From contig OW240916.1 of assembly GCA_933207985.1 (NCBI GenBank), positions 313,739,672 through 313,803,671 on the forward strand: 64,000 bases of DNA, in the 5' to 3' direction. The notes under the pieces are model-generated. The model was not told the DNA's origin. It ran no database searches and saw only the letters and a list, made by a program, of their open reading frames with translations. The position numbers and the translations under genes were made by a program. The DNA is from Pelobates cultripes (Eukaryota; Chordata; Amphibia; Anura; Pelobatidae). Of the stretch, positions 43,861-55,762 are shown piece by piece. The stretch's first letter is position 1, and the number at the start of each line of letters is the position of its first letter.

Positions 43861-44612
43861 CAATACGAGTTAGACACACATCAGCAGATCCATGTTTCTT
43901 GTCTGATTACAAAGATTTTCTAGTGATTCCAGCCTGCCTGGAGTGGCACCCTGGTTGCAATACCTCATGGGGAAGAAAAAAGCAGAGAGCAGACCTCGGC
44001 TTCAGATCCTGAGATATCAGGGGGTTTTATAAGCATTGCCCCTCAGTCTTCCAAGAAGACATCTGCAGAGTCCTTCACATTTAACTCATTGGGTGACGAG
44101 ATCTGACCCACCAGCCTTTCAGCAGGTACACACGGATGCACAAGTGTCCCCAGGACAGGAAGATTCCTTCCCATCTAATAAGGATGATACAAAGGGATAT
44201 GGAAGTGGTCAGGTAGGAAGTCTCCATGCTTATCAGCCATATTGTGGCAGTGGGGGAAGATCTGAGGAGAACTAGAATAGTCAACGGTCAACGGATGCTG
44301 CCCTGGGCTTGCTTAAAAACAGCTGCGCCGACCTGACAGCTCAATTGGCCAACCTGGAAGCTAAGGCTAAGACACACAATGTGAGGATTTGGGGAGTGCA
44401 GGAGTCAGTTTCCAGGTGCTGAATTACCCCATTACACCAAGAGGTTCATCGCTACTCTATTAACGCCAAAACAAGCTAAACAGCTGATGGTTGATTCCTG
44501 CTTTCATCTCCCCAGGGCTGCTAAATGCAGTGCAATGTACTGCATGATGTACTGTAAACTTTGCGCTCACCCACGAAAATAAAGAATATAAAAATAAATA
44601 AATAAATCACTG
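43861..44612 (+). pseudogene. L1-like ORF1 relic with A-rich tail
   Basis: Fragments recall an L1 ORF1: a LKTAAP/LNWPTWKLR coiled-coil-like part and NVRIWGVQESVS, the start of the RRM-like domain (compare NLKLRGVPD at 26741), then LPHYTKRFIATLLTPKQAK. Frames are broken. It ends in CGAAAATAAAGAATATAAAA, nearly the same tail as the elements at 28395 and 49430, and has no ORF2. Confidence 0.5.
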
Positions 44613-45189
44613 TTTAGTAGATATATATCCCCAATAAAAACATGCATGCATTTAATTATGGTCTTTTTACATTGTTGGGATATCTAAAACAAGCTTGCAA
44701 AAGCTGCATATCTCTTCTCCCCCAGCCCCAGACTTTCTATAGCTGTCCGATAACAGACTTCCCAATGCAGCTCAATGAAGTCTTTGCAAGGCAGGTGCTT
44801 TGGGCAATTGTTGCTTTTTGAGTTTAGTCCCATGGACCTAAACAAACCAGGAAGTAACAGGACCCGTTGTCTGATTGACAGCCGGGGCATGTAACAAGGA
44901 TAATATATAAAAGTGTCAATTCCTACTGAAATCTCCACTTTATGTAACATTTTAAAAAAAAGACACACTCTCCATTCATAAATGTCCCTTTAATGGATTG
45001 TTTTATCATTTAAAATGATGGATCTTATGCAGTTTAAGGGCAGCAATGAGATACCTGAAGATTCAGAAACTGTTCATATCTTCACACAGCAAAAGTTATA
45101 TTAAATATCCGCAGATGTTATGATGAGACATACTCTGTTTCTCAAAGACATATCTCCACATCCCTAAATCCTAGCTCTTCTGTAAGGTT
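44613..45189. other. Non-coding stretch with MITE end
   Basis: Ends of the TTAA-MITE group (GTCCCTTTAATGG near 44985). No gene recognised. Confidence 0.4.
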
Positions 45190-45540
45190 CAATTTCAAGC
45201 TTAAAATAGAAAGAAACTCTAGCGTTCACCAGAGAAAATTCCACCACGGCTTTATTTTATCTTGTACTTGTAATAAATCCAAACAATGATGTAGCTCGCG
45301 TGCTAGCATCATCCTGGCATTCAATGCGTTATGTGCTATAAGGACCATAAAAACAAATGGTGCTTCAGCCAAGGTACACCTGAGAACATACCCACCTGTA
45401 GCCTATATAATACATGGTACAGCAAGGAAAGATAACAAAAACCAATCAGAATGAACCAATGTGGAATACTAAACCACAGGGATAACTCACATGTTAAAGG
45501 GCCAATACCACCAGGGCAGGGGTGCATCAGCTAAACCATT
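45190..45540 (-). mobile_element. Possible PLE 3' relic
   Basis: On the minus strand a GATGATGCTAGCACGCGAGC segment followed by ATAAAATAAAGCC resembles a decayed hammerhead-to-AATAAA region of PLE pseudo-LTRs. The hairpin module is not clear. Weak call. Confidence 0.25.
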
Positions 45541-45562
45541 AAAATTACTAAAACATACATAT

Positions 45563-45640
45563 ATTGTACAGCGCTACGGAATCTGATGGCGCTATATAAA
45601 TAATAAAATAATAGAAGTAATAATAATAATAAATAACATC
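45563..45640 (+). repeat. L2-type LINE 3' tail
   Basis: TACAGCGCTACGGAATCTGA, then TGGCGCTATATAAATAATAA and an AAT repeat, the same terminus as the L2-type ends at 23160 and 24270. Only the tail is present. Confidence 0.65.
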
Positions 45641-45928
45641 AAAAACGAAAATCCAACCCCAAAATCCCTTATTTACACTTTCAAAGCAGATTCATTACGT
45701 GTACATATAGGTAGATCTATAGGTATCTATAGGTAGACGTATAATTACATATAGGTAGATCTTATAACACAATACTATACTATCTATATATACTAAGTAT
45801 AGTTTGTATCCTAAACACCTTAATCACACTTTAGGAAAGAATAATAATAAATAATATATTTTACTCTATTAATATAGCCTCACAAAGAGCTATTCAGTGG
45901 AGATTTTATTAATCCTCTTTCTATCGGG

Positions 45929-46055
45929 CATAGGCAACCTTCGGCACTGCAGGTATTTTGGACTACACCTCCCATGATGCTTTGCCAGCATTATGGGTGT
46001 AAGAGCATTATGGGGGATGTAGTCCACACCATCTGGAGTGCCGAAGTGCTACTTA
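45929..46055. mobile_element. Short palindromic MITE
   Basis: An imperfect palindrome: GCAACCTTCGGCACT and GGACTACACCTCCCATGATG on one side, CATTATGGGGGATGTAGTCC and AGTGCCGAAG on the other. The single strand would fold into one long hairpin. A common frog-type repeat, noncoding. Confidence 0.7.
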
Positions 46056-46319
46056 GTCAAACGGCTCCTTTACAATTAAACTCATAAGCCAATGCAATAC
46101 TATCTCAAGTGACTAATTGGAAAAGGCCAAAAACAACTTTCTACATAATCTACATGTTAAACAAATGCATCGTTACTGAAAGTAAGCAATGCAAAACTAC
46201 TAAACTGCACTGTAACATTCTCAACTTTAGAAACAGTAACAAAAAACAAGGCAAGCCAAATAAATACATTTAAATAAATAAATAAATACAATCTCTCTCT
46301 CTCCATATAAATACACATA

Positions 46320-47724
46320 CAGGTAATACTCGAAAAATTAGAATATCGCGCAAAAGTTAATATATTTCAGTAATGCAACGTAAAAGGGGAAACTAATATC
46401 TGAGATAGACGCATTACATGCAAAGCAAGATAGTTCAAGCCGTGATTTGTCATAAGTGCGATGATTATGGCTTACAGCTCACGAAAACCCCAAATCCACA
46501 ATCTCAGAAAATTAGAATATTACATGCAATCAATAAAACAAGGAGTGTACATAGAACAATATCGGACCTCTGAAAAGTACAAGCATCCATATGGACTCAG
46601 TACTTGGTTTGGGCCCCTTTTGCAGCAATTACTGCCTCAATGCGGCGTGGCATGGAAGCTATCAGCCTGTGGCACTGCTGAGGTGTTATGGTAGACCAGG
46701 ATGCTTCAATAGCGGCCTTCAGCTCTTCTGCATTGTTTGGTCTCATGTCTCTCATCTTTCTCTTGGCAATGCCCCATAGATTCTCTATGGGGTTCAGGTT
46801 AGGTTACCGAGTTTGCTCGCCAATCAAGCACAGTAATCCCACGTCATTGAACCAGGCTTTGAACCAGCAGATGACATGGCTCCTCAATTCAACACTGACT
46901 GTGGAAACTTCACACTGGACCTTAAGCATCTTGCAGTGTGTGCCTCTCCATTCTTCCTCCAGACTCTGGGTCCTTGGTTTCCAAATGAGATGCAAAAGTT
47001 GCTCTCATCAGAAAAGAGGACTTTGGACCACTGAACAACAGACCAGGTTTGTTTTTCTTTAGCCCAGGTAAGACGCTTCTGACGTTATTTGTTGTTCAGG
47101 AGCGGCATGACCAGAGGAATATGACATCTGAAGCCCATGTCCAGAATCCGTCTGTGTGTGGTGGCTCTTGATGCACTCAGTCCACTCCTTTTGAAAGTCC
47201 CCAACACTTTTGAATGGCCTTTCCCTGACAATCCTCTCCAGGCTGCGGCCATCCCTGCTGCTTATGCACCTTTTTCTTCCACACTTTTCCCTTCCACATA
47301 ACTTTCTATTAATGTGCTTTGATACAGCACTTTGGGAACATCCAACTTCCTTCGCAATTACCTTTTGTGTCAATTATGGTTTTCTGCACAACTCACAGGT
47401 CAGCAGTCTTCCCCATGATTGTAATTCCTACTGAACCAGACTGAGAGACCTTTGCAGGTGTTATGGCTTACTTAGTCGATTAGAGTGGGACACTGTGAGC
47501 CTAGAATATTGCACCTTTTCACAATATTCTAATTTACTGAGATTGTGGATTTGGGGTTTTCATGAGCTGTAATCCATAATCATTGCACTTATGACAAATC
47601 ACGGCTTGAACTATCTTGCTTTGCATGTAATGCGTCTATCTCATATATTAGTTTCCCCTTTTACGTTGCATTACTGAAACAAATGAACTTTTGCACGATA
47701 TTCAACGTTTTCGAGTATCACCTC
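46320..47724 (-). mobile_element. Tc1-type transposon, second family
   Basis: Ends CAGGTAATACTCGAAAAATT (left) and the inverted equivalent (AACGTTTTCGAGTATCACCTC) on the right, each next to TA. Long subterminal repeats of over 150 bp: GTAATGCAACG, GCAAAGCAAGATAGTTCAAG and AAAACCCCAAATCCACAATC occur inverted at both ends. About 1.4 kb, with a transposase relic on the minus strand. Confidence 0.85.
46597..47416 (-). pseudogene. Tc1 transposase pseudogene, second family
   Basis: Begins MGKTADL at 47416 and then stops. The helix-turn-helix is readable (QKVIAKEVGCSQSAVSKHI, then REKCGRKRC), followed by WTECIKSHH and NQVWFSDESKF-like debris. The middle, which should hold most of the catalytic core, is deleted or scrambled around 46805-46960. 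The C-terminus (QCHRLIASMPRR, then GAPTKY-like) ends at 46597. Dead copy. Confidence 0.75.
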
Positions 47725-47929
47725 TATACAGAGCAAATATTACAGACTGCAAAGCACACAACCTATGTCATAAGTTTTCACATTGCAATGCTCCATTTCA
47801 AGTATAATATAATTTTAATCACAATAGTATTTTGGACATAATTAAGTAAAAGTTGAGTACACCCAATTATTAACTATAAGATGCTCTCATACGTTCCACA
47901 AAACTAATATAAGAAGGATATGTCCCACT

Positions 47930-48450
47930 CAATCCAAGAGGAGCACTTAACTCCATCTCCCTCCTGGAAAGAAAAGGGGCCAGGTAATCCCCTTCCAAGG
48001 ACCTATCACTCTCTCATTACCTTGAAAAGAGAATCTATGTGTTTCTCTATTGTCCTACCTGTAAGAATGTCTACTAGTGGTTAATTGATTTCCCGTCTTT
48101 ATATTGTTTAAACACTCCTTAATGTGATCCTTTAGTTTGTACTCCATCTTACCAACATACTGAATCTCCCACACTGTCCAAGTAATTAAATAAACCACAT
48201 ATCTTGAATCACAGTTCATGTGTGCACAAATTTGGAAGCTCTTGCTTCAGAAATAAAAGGTTGGCGTACAGCAGATTTGCATGACTTACAATGATGATGC
48301 CCACGTTTAAAGAAACCTTTACACATAAGCCAGGTACAGTTATCTAACCTTACTTTAATTTCTTTACTTAAATGGAGACTAGAGGACAGTCTGCTAAATA
48401 GAATGAGGGTTTTCTTGATACATATTTCATTTTCCCTTATACTATTATGG
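47930..48450 (-). pseudogene. Diverged PLE GIY-YIG domain relic
   Basis: Minus-strand translation gives a cysteine cluster (GFFKRGHHHCKSCKSAV), then VVYLITW, IQYVGKMEYKLKDHIKECLN, then IKTGNQ. These line up with the linker and GIY-YIG of the array protein (CNKCIVC; VIYLLECPCG; QYVGMTTRCLKIRLAEH; NIKKG). Two frameshifts and stops. The CG pair of CPCG is lost. No RT core is nearby, so it is a C-terminal scrap of an older PLE family. Confidence 0.6.
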
Positions 48451-49429
48451 CCAATATTTCAGCTCCAAATATCACCTCAAACATACCTTTCTCCTACTGT
48501 TTTCTCTTCTCTTCCTCTTGCAGGATCTGTTCTTCTTTTCTTTACGTCTGATCTTTAAAACAGGACAACTTTGTCATGTGTATTTTTCCCTTCTCATGAC
48601 AATCTTAACAAAGGATTGAGCTAAAGGTAACCTTCACTGTTTGTTAGCTTGACAGAGGAAGTGGAGCTTGCCTTAAAGGCACACTATAGTCTCCAAAGCA
48701 ACTTTATCTTAACAAAGTAGTTTGTGTGTATAGATCATGCTTCTGAAGTTTTACTGCTCAATTCTCTGCCATTTAAGAGTTAGATCATTTTTGTTTGTCA
48801 TGCAGAACTAGCCACGCCTCCCCTGGCTCTGACTGACACAGCCTGCATCAGATGCTAACTTACTTTAAAAGTTTTTATCTCCTGCTCTGTAAATTGAAAT
48901 TTTATTATATACAGGAGGCTCATGCAGGGTCTAGGAAGCTATTAATGGAGAAGGACATATGAAATTCTAAATTAAACATAATTTGCAATAAAGGAAATTT
49001 AAACACTAGATCTGTCTTTACAGGAAGTGTTTAGGAAGGCAGGACAAGTCACATGCAGGGAGGTGTGACTAGGGCTGCATAAACAAAGTGATTTAACACC
49101 TAGATGGCAGAGAACTGAGCAGTGAGCCTGCAGGGACATGATCTATACACCAAAACAGCTTCACCTGCTTTTACCTCACTGTCAGTAAAGACCTTTTTTG
49201 GAAATGTTCTCTACAGGAACAAAATCCACCTTGCTTGGTGGCTGCAAGTGACAGTTTCTGAGTCTCGTTCATGGATACTCATATTCTTTTCAGTCTTTTG
49301 ATTTTGTATGTTTTCTTAATATTTATTCCTCTTTCAAATTGATGTTACTAGCATTAGTAGTTGATGGAGAACCAAATGTGTGACGTCCCCCAATACACCT
49401 GATAATCTGTGACATCAACATTTTGTTTC
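48451..49429. other. TTAA-type MITE and non-coding sequence
   Basis: 48674 onward starts TTAAAGGCACACTATAGTCT, a MITE terminus. The body to about 49200 includes GATCTATACACCAAAAC, also found at 35501. The opposite end is not clear. Otherwise no gene. Confidence 0.45.
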
Positions 49430-50560
49430 TTTTTATTTTTTTATTCTTTATTTTTGATGTGCTTATCAATGACAAAAATAGGATAGTATACACTGACAAT
49501 TATAGTGTATAGAAGAAGCAGCACATTTTTAAAATTAACTAAAGGAAAAAATAAAAACGTCAAGAAAGACAGTGCAGTTTGAGTGAAACATTGTGATAAT
49601 AGGCAAGCAGGTTCTTTACAGCTGTAGAAGCTGTAGAGTTAATAGTAGTTAATGTAAGAATGTCACAGTTTAGCAACGAGTAAGAACCCTCAGGAGGCCC
49701 CCCAGACAGACTATATGTAAAAGCATTACGAAGTACATGAAAGGAAACGAGGCAACCGTTTAAATCGCGAATTCAGCAGCATCACGGTTGGGATGTGATG
49801 TTAAAGGTAGGTAGACCCTGGTTTGGGTATGAGATGAGCCTATGCCTTGTGGTTGCCAAATGTAGACCTCGTACAGGAGTCCCAGATGGAAGTCTGATAA
49901 CTCCCTTAAGTGGTGGTTTGTGGCAGTCAGGTAAATCCTGTGAGATCAGCAGGCGGTCCCAAGTTCCAGCTTCTGCTGCCGGCTTCACCGTGGGTCTTGC
50001 TCTCCTTCTACACACCATTCGGTCCTTGGTGTGACACTGACTGCTCTCTTTTCGCCCAGTGGCTGTACGTGGACTTGTAGCAGTTGTCAGGTCCTTTGGT
50101 ATAGTGGGTCGCAAGTGTGCCTTCAGCCTTGCCTGAAAGGACTCAAATAGCCCATCCAGATGGTGCAGGACATCTGAGAAGCCTCTGTATTGGCCGGGGG
50201 CGCATATGGAACCCGCCATATTGAGTATGTTTGAGGGCCTGTTGCTTGTATCGCGGGTGTGCCGTGCGCCCTCAGAGTAACTAGGAAGCCTAGACCGGGA
50301 TCACCCCCACCGGTCCAAGGGGGGGTACAGGGCATTAATCGGCCACACGGGTCCAGGGTGGAGATCGGCCGCTTCTCCACTCTCCTAGGTCCACTAAGCC
50401 GCCAAAACTGCTCACGGGTCTCCGGTAGCGTGGACACCCAAAAACATCAGAACACGCTTCGGAATCTGTTTAGGGTCACCGGCAGGGCAGCTGGAGTCAA
50501 TGATGGGGGAGTAATCTGCCAATATAGCTATAAACTTGAGATTGTGTGCTGGAGCTCAGA
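49430..50560 (-). mobile_element. ORF2-less retroelement unit with A-rich tail
   Basis: On the minus strand: a GC-rich 5' part, a 145-codon ORF (50219-49782), about 350 bp of 3' untranslated sequence, then CAAAAATAAAGAATAAAAAA at 49455-49436. The tail matches those of the L1-like units at 28395 and 44600. I infer an L1-dependent nonautonomous retroelement. 5' boundary approximate. Confidence 0.5.
49782..50219 (-). CDS. Unrecognised 145-aa ORF in retroelement unit
   Basis: Starts MAGSICAPGQYRGFSDVLHH in a good start context and runs 145 codons. The N-terminal 45 residues could be amphipathic helix (LDGLFESFQARLKAHLRPT); the rest is basic, Thr/Pro/Arg-rich and without a known motif. A second open frame of 104 codons (50437-50123) overlaps its start in another frame. 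I cannot assign a function; it may be the remnant N-terminus of an L1 ORF1, or chance. Confidence 0.35.
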   Translation of the reverse strand: MAGSICAPGQYRGFSDVLHHLDGLFESFQARLKAHLRPTIPKDLTTATSPRTATGRKESSQCHTKDRMVCRRRARPTVKPAAEAGTWDRLLISQDLPDCHKPPLKGVIRLPSGTPVRGLHLATTRHRLISYPNQGLPTFNITSQP

Positions 50561-51287
50561 CAAAGTGTGTCTGTCCGCCCCACCCCAACAACTTCTTGCC
50601 TCTTTTAAAATTGATCACAGTGGCCTGTCATCATTTGTTTGTTTTCTGAATTGTCTAAAGCTTCTCTTTCTCACATAGATATTGTGATCTTCATAGTCTT
50701 CATTGTCTCGTATAAATGTATTTTTTTCCACTCAACAATTTCAGTTTGTAGCTTGTCAATCTTATCATTAAACTTAACATAGGAAGACTTAAATACTTCT
50801 GTGTTTGTGGCACTAATTGTTTCTGCAAACTTTCAATGCCCCTCTGTATTTTGTCATCTCCTCTTCACGGTATTGAGCAACAATATGCATCAATAAACAT
50901 GATTCTATTGCATCCAACCATTCCAACAGCAGTGCATCCAACCATTCCAACAACAATCCTTCACAAACAATTACAAACAAAGTCAGTTACGTGAGTATGG
51001 TACCCCTGTGAATTTGGAGTGTGTCTCCGGTTTTCTAGGTTAGAGGGTCCCCCATGTTACATCTTCGCAATTCAAGCTAGTCGCCTTTGGTAAAACTTAA
51101 CTTTTAACTCAATTACCTAAAAACTTACTATCCATCAATATCTATACAATAAAAAGGTGTGCGTTCACTACAATCAGTCACTGGTGCAAATGTGTCAGAG
51201 ACTATGCCAAATCTATCAGTCTTATGCCAAAATCTAACCCACTTAATGTACATAGTATCATAATTACATGTGCATTCTGCACAAGAC
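50561..51287. other. Non-coding stretch
   Basis: No gene or complete element recognised. A short direct repeat (GCATCCAACCATTCCAACA) occurs at 50909 and 50935. Confidence 0.45.
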
Positions 51288-51412
51288 GTCAAAAAAAAAA
51301 AAGATGATTTTTTTAAAAAAAGATGATTTTTTTAAAAAAAAAAGATGATTTTTATAACAAAAAAAGATGATTAAAAAAAAAAAAGATGATTTAAAAAAAA
51401 AAAAGATTAATT
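51288..51412. repeat. A-rich tandem repeat, unit about 20 bp
   Basis: Six imperfect units of AAAAAAAGATGATTTTTT type, varying in A and T run length. Confidence 0.8.
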
Positions 51413-54116
51413 GCTTTGGTCAGTGACTAAATATTGATTTTATTCACAAATCAAGTTGTAACAAATTCCTGTACTCGGACTGTGTAGCTCCATCACGTCA
51501 GCTTCCTCGTTGCTTTCAGGGGACTCTGGAGCACTACAGACCCAGTTTCTAAAGCTGAACTTTATCCACTGGCATCAGAGTCTACCACCACGATTAGTCA
51601 GGGTAAGGTAGTTCCTCTACCCACAGGCAGATATCCCTTCTTCTGAAAATATCAATTCGTCTACCTGACACTGTCTTTAAAAATACAGTTTTGGCTCACA
51701 GTACCAAGTGATTAAGCTTTTGGCTCAGAGGTCCATTACTCTGTCACCATGCTCCCCCAAATAAAACACAACACTTCAGTTCAGGAGTGCAAGAATAGCT
51801 AAAAGACTTTATTCACAACAATGACTAGCCTCCAGCTACACATGATTCAGGATATGGTGAGCCATACAAACACACATGAAGTTCTATGCAAATGACCCCG
51901 TTAAAATTCTCACAACAATAGTAATGGCACTGACATTCTCAGTAGACCTTCCTGTGACAATAGCAATAAGTGACAGAAACATCGTAGCCATGTCACAGAG
52001 TTAGAAAGTGACAATTGTTAGGAATGTTGCTGAGAAAATAACAGAGAAAGAGAAAAATCCTTCCCAAGTGTACTTTAATTATTATCATTATTTATCAATT
52101 CTAACTTTAGTTACTAATCCCTGAAAAATCATAATGCACAGTACAAAGTACGATAGAGTTTGGCAAAAAGTCCCAGTTTAAAGGAACTCCATAGCATTAG
52201 GAATGCAAACATGTATTCCTAAAGCTATAACGTTCTATTTGCTATTTAGATTCTGCAGTCCCACCCCCCCACCCCCAAATTTAAAAAAACAACATATATT
52301 ACTTGCCTTTTTCAAGTACCACGAATCACTCCTTGCAGTTGCTTGCTCTGCCTCCCCATCTTCCTGCAGACGTCTCCTCTTTGTCTTCTCATCTAATCCA
52401 ATGCTTCTCATACGAAAGCTTTGGGGCCGCAAGAAGTGCCTCTCTCATCCAATCAAATATTTTTCATAGAGAAGCAATGAATCCAAGTGTCTCGTATTTG
52501 GAGTGTCCTGGAGGGACACTTGCAGTATGCACATACCATAAAACGTTACTTTGCATGCATTAATACAGTAACTTCTTTATTGTCGCAGAAAATAGGACAA
52601 ATAACTGCTCATTGCTGTGATGGACATATATAAATGCCAGAATAATGATAAAATGGTGTTTTGGATCCTCAGACACTCTCCGTATCACCATAATGTACCC
52701 AATGATTGCTCTTCTTAAAAAATAAAAATAATGTCAGTAAGTAGGGCATGACAGAATTGGCAACCCTGAAAAAACCAATGTTCCTTTGATCCTCCAGTAA
52801 CCAACAATATTCTGACAATTTCCTTTTCTTCTACTCTTTTGCTGCATGTGGTGGGCTGAGAGATCGGTTATTCATTAGCAGGGTTATTCAATAAAGTGAA
52901 TTTCAAATTATGGCCAGACTAGCCAAACTGAACGCATAGCGGACTAAGAGAATTTTTCAAGCTTGGCTATTTTAACCTTAAATGTAAAATTTAGTTTAAA
53001 TTCACTTAGAATTCTTACTTTAGTAAATAACTAGGTTACAATCAGGTAATGCACCAGCGTCATATTTCTGTGTTATAGAATGAGATGGAGGATTTATAAT
53101 GCAATCCAGGAAGGGGATCATGAAGACATCTTCCCTAGCTGAAGTGGAATGAGGGTACTTGGCAATTACGGAAGCCACATACAAATCAATATAGGAAGGA
53201 GTGAATGGAGGGATGGCATGGGTCCTGTTACTAACTACTCACCTCACGTAGAGAAATAGACAAGGAATATATGCTTGGACTTCCTTATTAATAGGGAATC
53301 CCGATGACTCCCTTCTCTTAATTTTTCTCGTGTTCTGTTTTCTACCATGGTTTTTCAAATCAGGGTTTGAAATTAATTTAAAATTTAAGGCTAATTCGAC
53401 CTTAAATTTGAAATTCACGTTGAATTCACCACCTTGTTTTCTTACTTTGTTAAATAACCCCGTAAGAATGCGATGCTTAAACTTTCTTTTGTTTTGCCAC
53501 GGAAAAATCACTCTTCTTTCTTCAGTAGAGTGCTAGACTGCAATTCAGCCAAATTTGGGGTAAATCGCTTGTATATCTGCATGATATATCCATAATATTA
53601 TATTATGTATATTTTGTGCCGTAAACTGATTGGTCCATTTTCATGACTTTTTGGTTGCTCTCCTGATTCGCTTCCAAATTGACATTTGGCTGAGCCAAAC
53701 TGACATTCGACCGAAATTTGGTTGTCCTGAAAAATGTTCTATCTTCGGAAAAAAATGATTCAGCAGAACCTTAACTACCGCATAACACTATTTAGAATAT
53801 TGCATGGTATTAATCATTTACTAGGGGACAAATTGTATGTAATGATTTCACTGTGACAGATGTTCCACATGTATAATTCTAATATATAATTTCACTTCCA
53901 AGAATATTAACCCTAAGTATTCTCAAAACCTCTACCACGGTTACTAAGGAGTCTGCATACCTCGTTCTATATGGCACTTTCTCCTTCAAATATCTGTTTG
54001 TTTTGGTAAATGTAATTGTTATGCTCCATAGCCAATCATCCCCGGTCATATTTGTCTTTCTATCTTTATACTGTGCTTTGATCTTCTGAAAATTATAAAT
54101 ATTCTTTGACGCCAAT
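51413..54116. other. Non-coding stretch with AT-rich MITE-like segments
   Basis: 52880-53035 and 53330-53465 have opposed GTTATT(C/T)A...AAAGT(G/A)A type ends and internal AATTTCAAATT palindromes, probably decayed MITEs. 52185-52520 resembles another MITE (AGGAACTCCATAGCATTAGG). No gene, RNA gene or complete transposon seen. Confidence 0.4.
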
Positions 54117-54216
54117 NNNNNNNNNNNNNNNNNNNNNNNNNNNNNNNNNNNNNNNNNNNNNNNNNNNNNNNNNNNNNNNNNNNNNNNNNNNNNNNNNNNN
54201 NNNNNNNNNNNNNNNN
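54117..54216. other. Assembly gap (100 N)
   Basis: A nominal 100-base gap. Comparison with 58212-58261 shows that about 50 bases of the left terminus of the outer hAT-like element must lie in it. Confidence 0.98.
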
Positions 54217-54419
54217 AGCTTGTTCTGATATTTTTCGTGTGAGATTTAAAATGAACTGCAATACTGGCGCCGGCCAGTAGGTGGCGCTGTGTATGGAGAG
54301 AGACAGGGATAGGAAGCTGCATCTATCCCTGCTTCTCTCTGCTGATTGAAACCGCAGGGGAACAACACATGCAGCCAGAGACAGCCTACAGATCAGGTAA
54401 GCGGGGGGAGGATTTGAGA

Positions 54420-54562
54420 TAGCCTATAGATTTGGGGGAGGGAGCCAGCAGCCTATAGATTTTTTGGGGGGGCAGCAGCCTATAGATTTTTGGGGGGGGG
54501 TGCAGCAGCCTATAGGGGAGTGAGGCATGGGGGGGCAGCAGCCTATAGATTAGGGGAGTGAG
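54420..54562 (+). repeat. Minisatellite CAGCAGCCTATAGATT, X left half
   Basis: Five imperfect units of about 30 bp (CAGCCTATAGATT plus a G-rich run). Inverted equivalent at 57866-58010 in X'. Confidence 0.75.
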
Positions 54563-55334
54563 CATAGGCGTGCGCAGCCTATTGCATTAGGGTGTGCACC
54601 CTAAAGCACAAACACATGCCATGTGTATATGTATGTGTGTGTGTGTATATATATATATATATGTATATATACACACACTGCTGTGAGGGTGCTGTTAGTG
54701 TGCTGTGTGTGAGGGTGCTGTTTGTGAGGGAATTGGTAGTGTGCTGTGTGTGTATGTGTGTGAGAGGGTGTTTGTGTGTGCGTGTTTGTTCGGGTCCTGT
54801 TAGTGTGCTGTTTGTGTGCGGGTGTTGTGTGTTTGTCAGGGTGCTGTTTGTATGAGAGTGTGCTGTTTGTGTGTGGGTTTTGTGTGTTTGTGAGGATGCT
54901 GTTAGTGTGCTGGGTGTGTGTTGGTGTTGTATGTGTGTGAGTGCTGTGTGTGCGAGGGTGATGTATGTGTGAGGGTGCTGTTTGTGGGCTGTGTGTGCTG
55001 TATGTGTGTGTGCTGTATGTTTGGGTGGAGGTGGGGGCAGACTAGTTAATATCCCAGTCCTGCTGCCTTCCCTGGTGGTTCACTGGAGAGTGAACTCTAG
55101 CCCAGGGTTCTCTGCTGCCTCCCTCCATGCTGCTGTGGACCGGTGAGGTAGAACTTTGATCTCCCCACTGGCCCATGGAAGCTTCAACCAGAGTCGCCGC
55201 TCGGATAGCGTCGGCTCTGCATGAGCCGACCGGGGAGATCCAGAGATCTCCCCTGCCGTTCTCAATCCATTGGCGTGCCGCGGGGATTAGGGTGTGCCCA
55301 GGCACACCCGACACACCCCGTGCGCACGCCTATA
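54563..55334. mobile_element. hAT-like MITE inside X
   Basis: 772 bp, ends CATAGGCGTGCGCA and TGCGCACGCCTATA, flanked by GGAGTGAG (54555-54562) and GAAGTGAG (55335-55342), an 8-bp duplication with one change. The interior has (GT)n/(TA)n microsatellite and repeated GTGCTGT(T/G)TGTG units, then a GC-rich part. Same family as 40740-41380 but in the opposite orientation. Confidence 0.8.
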
Positions 55335-55371
55335 GAAGTGAGGGATGGGGGAGACAGTCTACATGAAGAGT

Positions 55372-55576
55372 CAGCAAGGAGCAGGAAGGTAAGGTAAGAA
55401 AAGGAGAAGGAACAGAAATGAGCAGGAAGGGACATCAAGGAGCAGAAAGGGGCAGCAAGGAGCTGGAAGGGACAGCAAGGAGCACAAAATGTAAAGTAGG
55501 AGAAGGAGCACAAAGGAACAGAAATGAACAGGAAGGGTCAGCAAGGAGCTGGAAGGTAAAGCAGCACAAAGGTAAA
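55372..55576 (+). repeat. Purine-rich minisatellite, X left half
   Basis: Degenerate units of AAGGAGCAGAAAGGGACAGC type. The inverted X' copy was inserted within this array. Confidence 0.7.
55569..55576. repeat. 8-bp target duplication AAGGTAAA (left)
   Basis: Directly before CATGGGCG; repeated at 58262-58269 directly after CGCCCATG. Confidence 0.85.
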
Positions 55577-55762
55577 CATGGGCGTCCGCAGGAATTTTTC
55601 CAGGGGGGGGCATAATTGTAATGACATCCATGCTTGGTACCTTTTTGACAGTGTCATGAAAGGGAAGGGGCATAGCCATTATCACATAAAGCCAGGGTGA
55701 ATAGTGTTTTCACAACTATGGTGTCAGGAATATATGTTTGTATTCCTGACACTATAGTGTTC

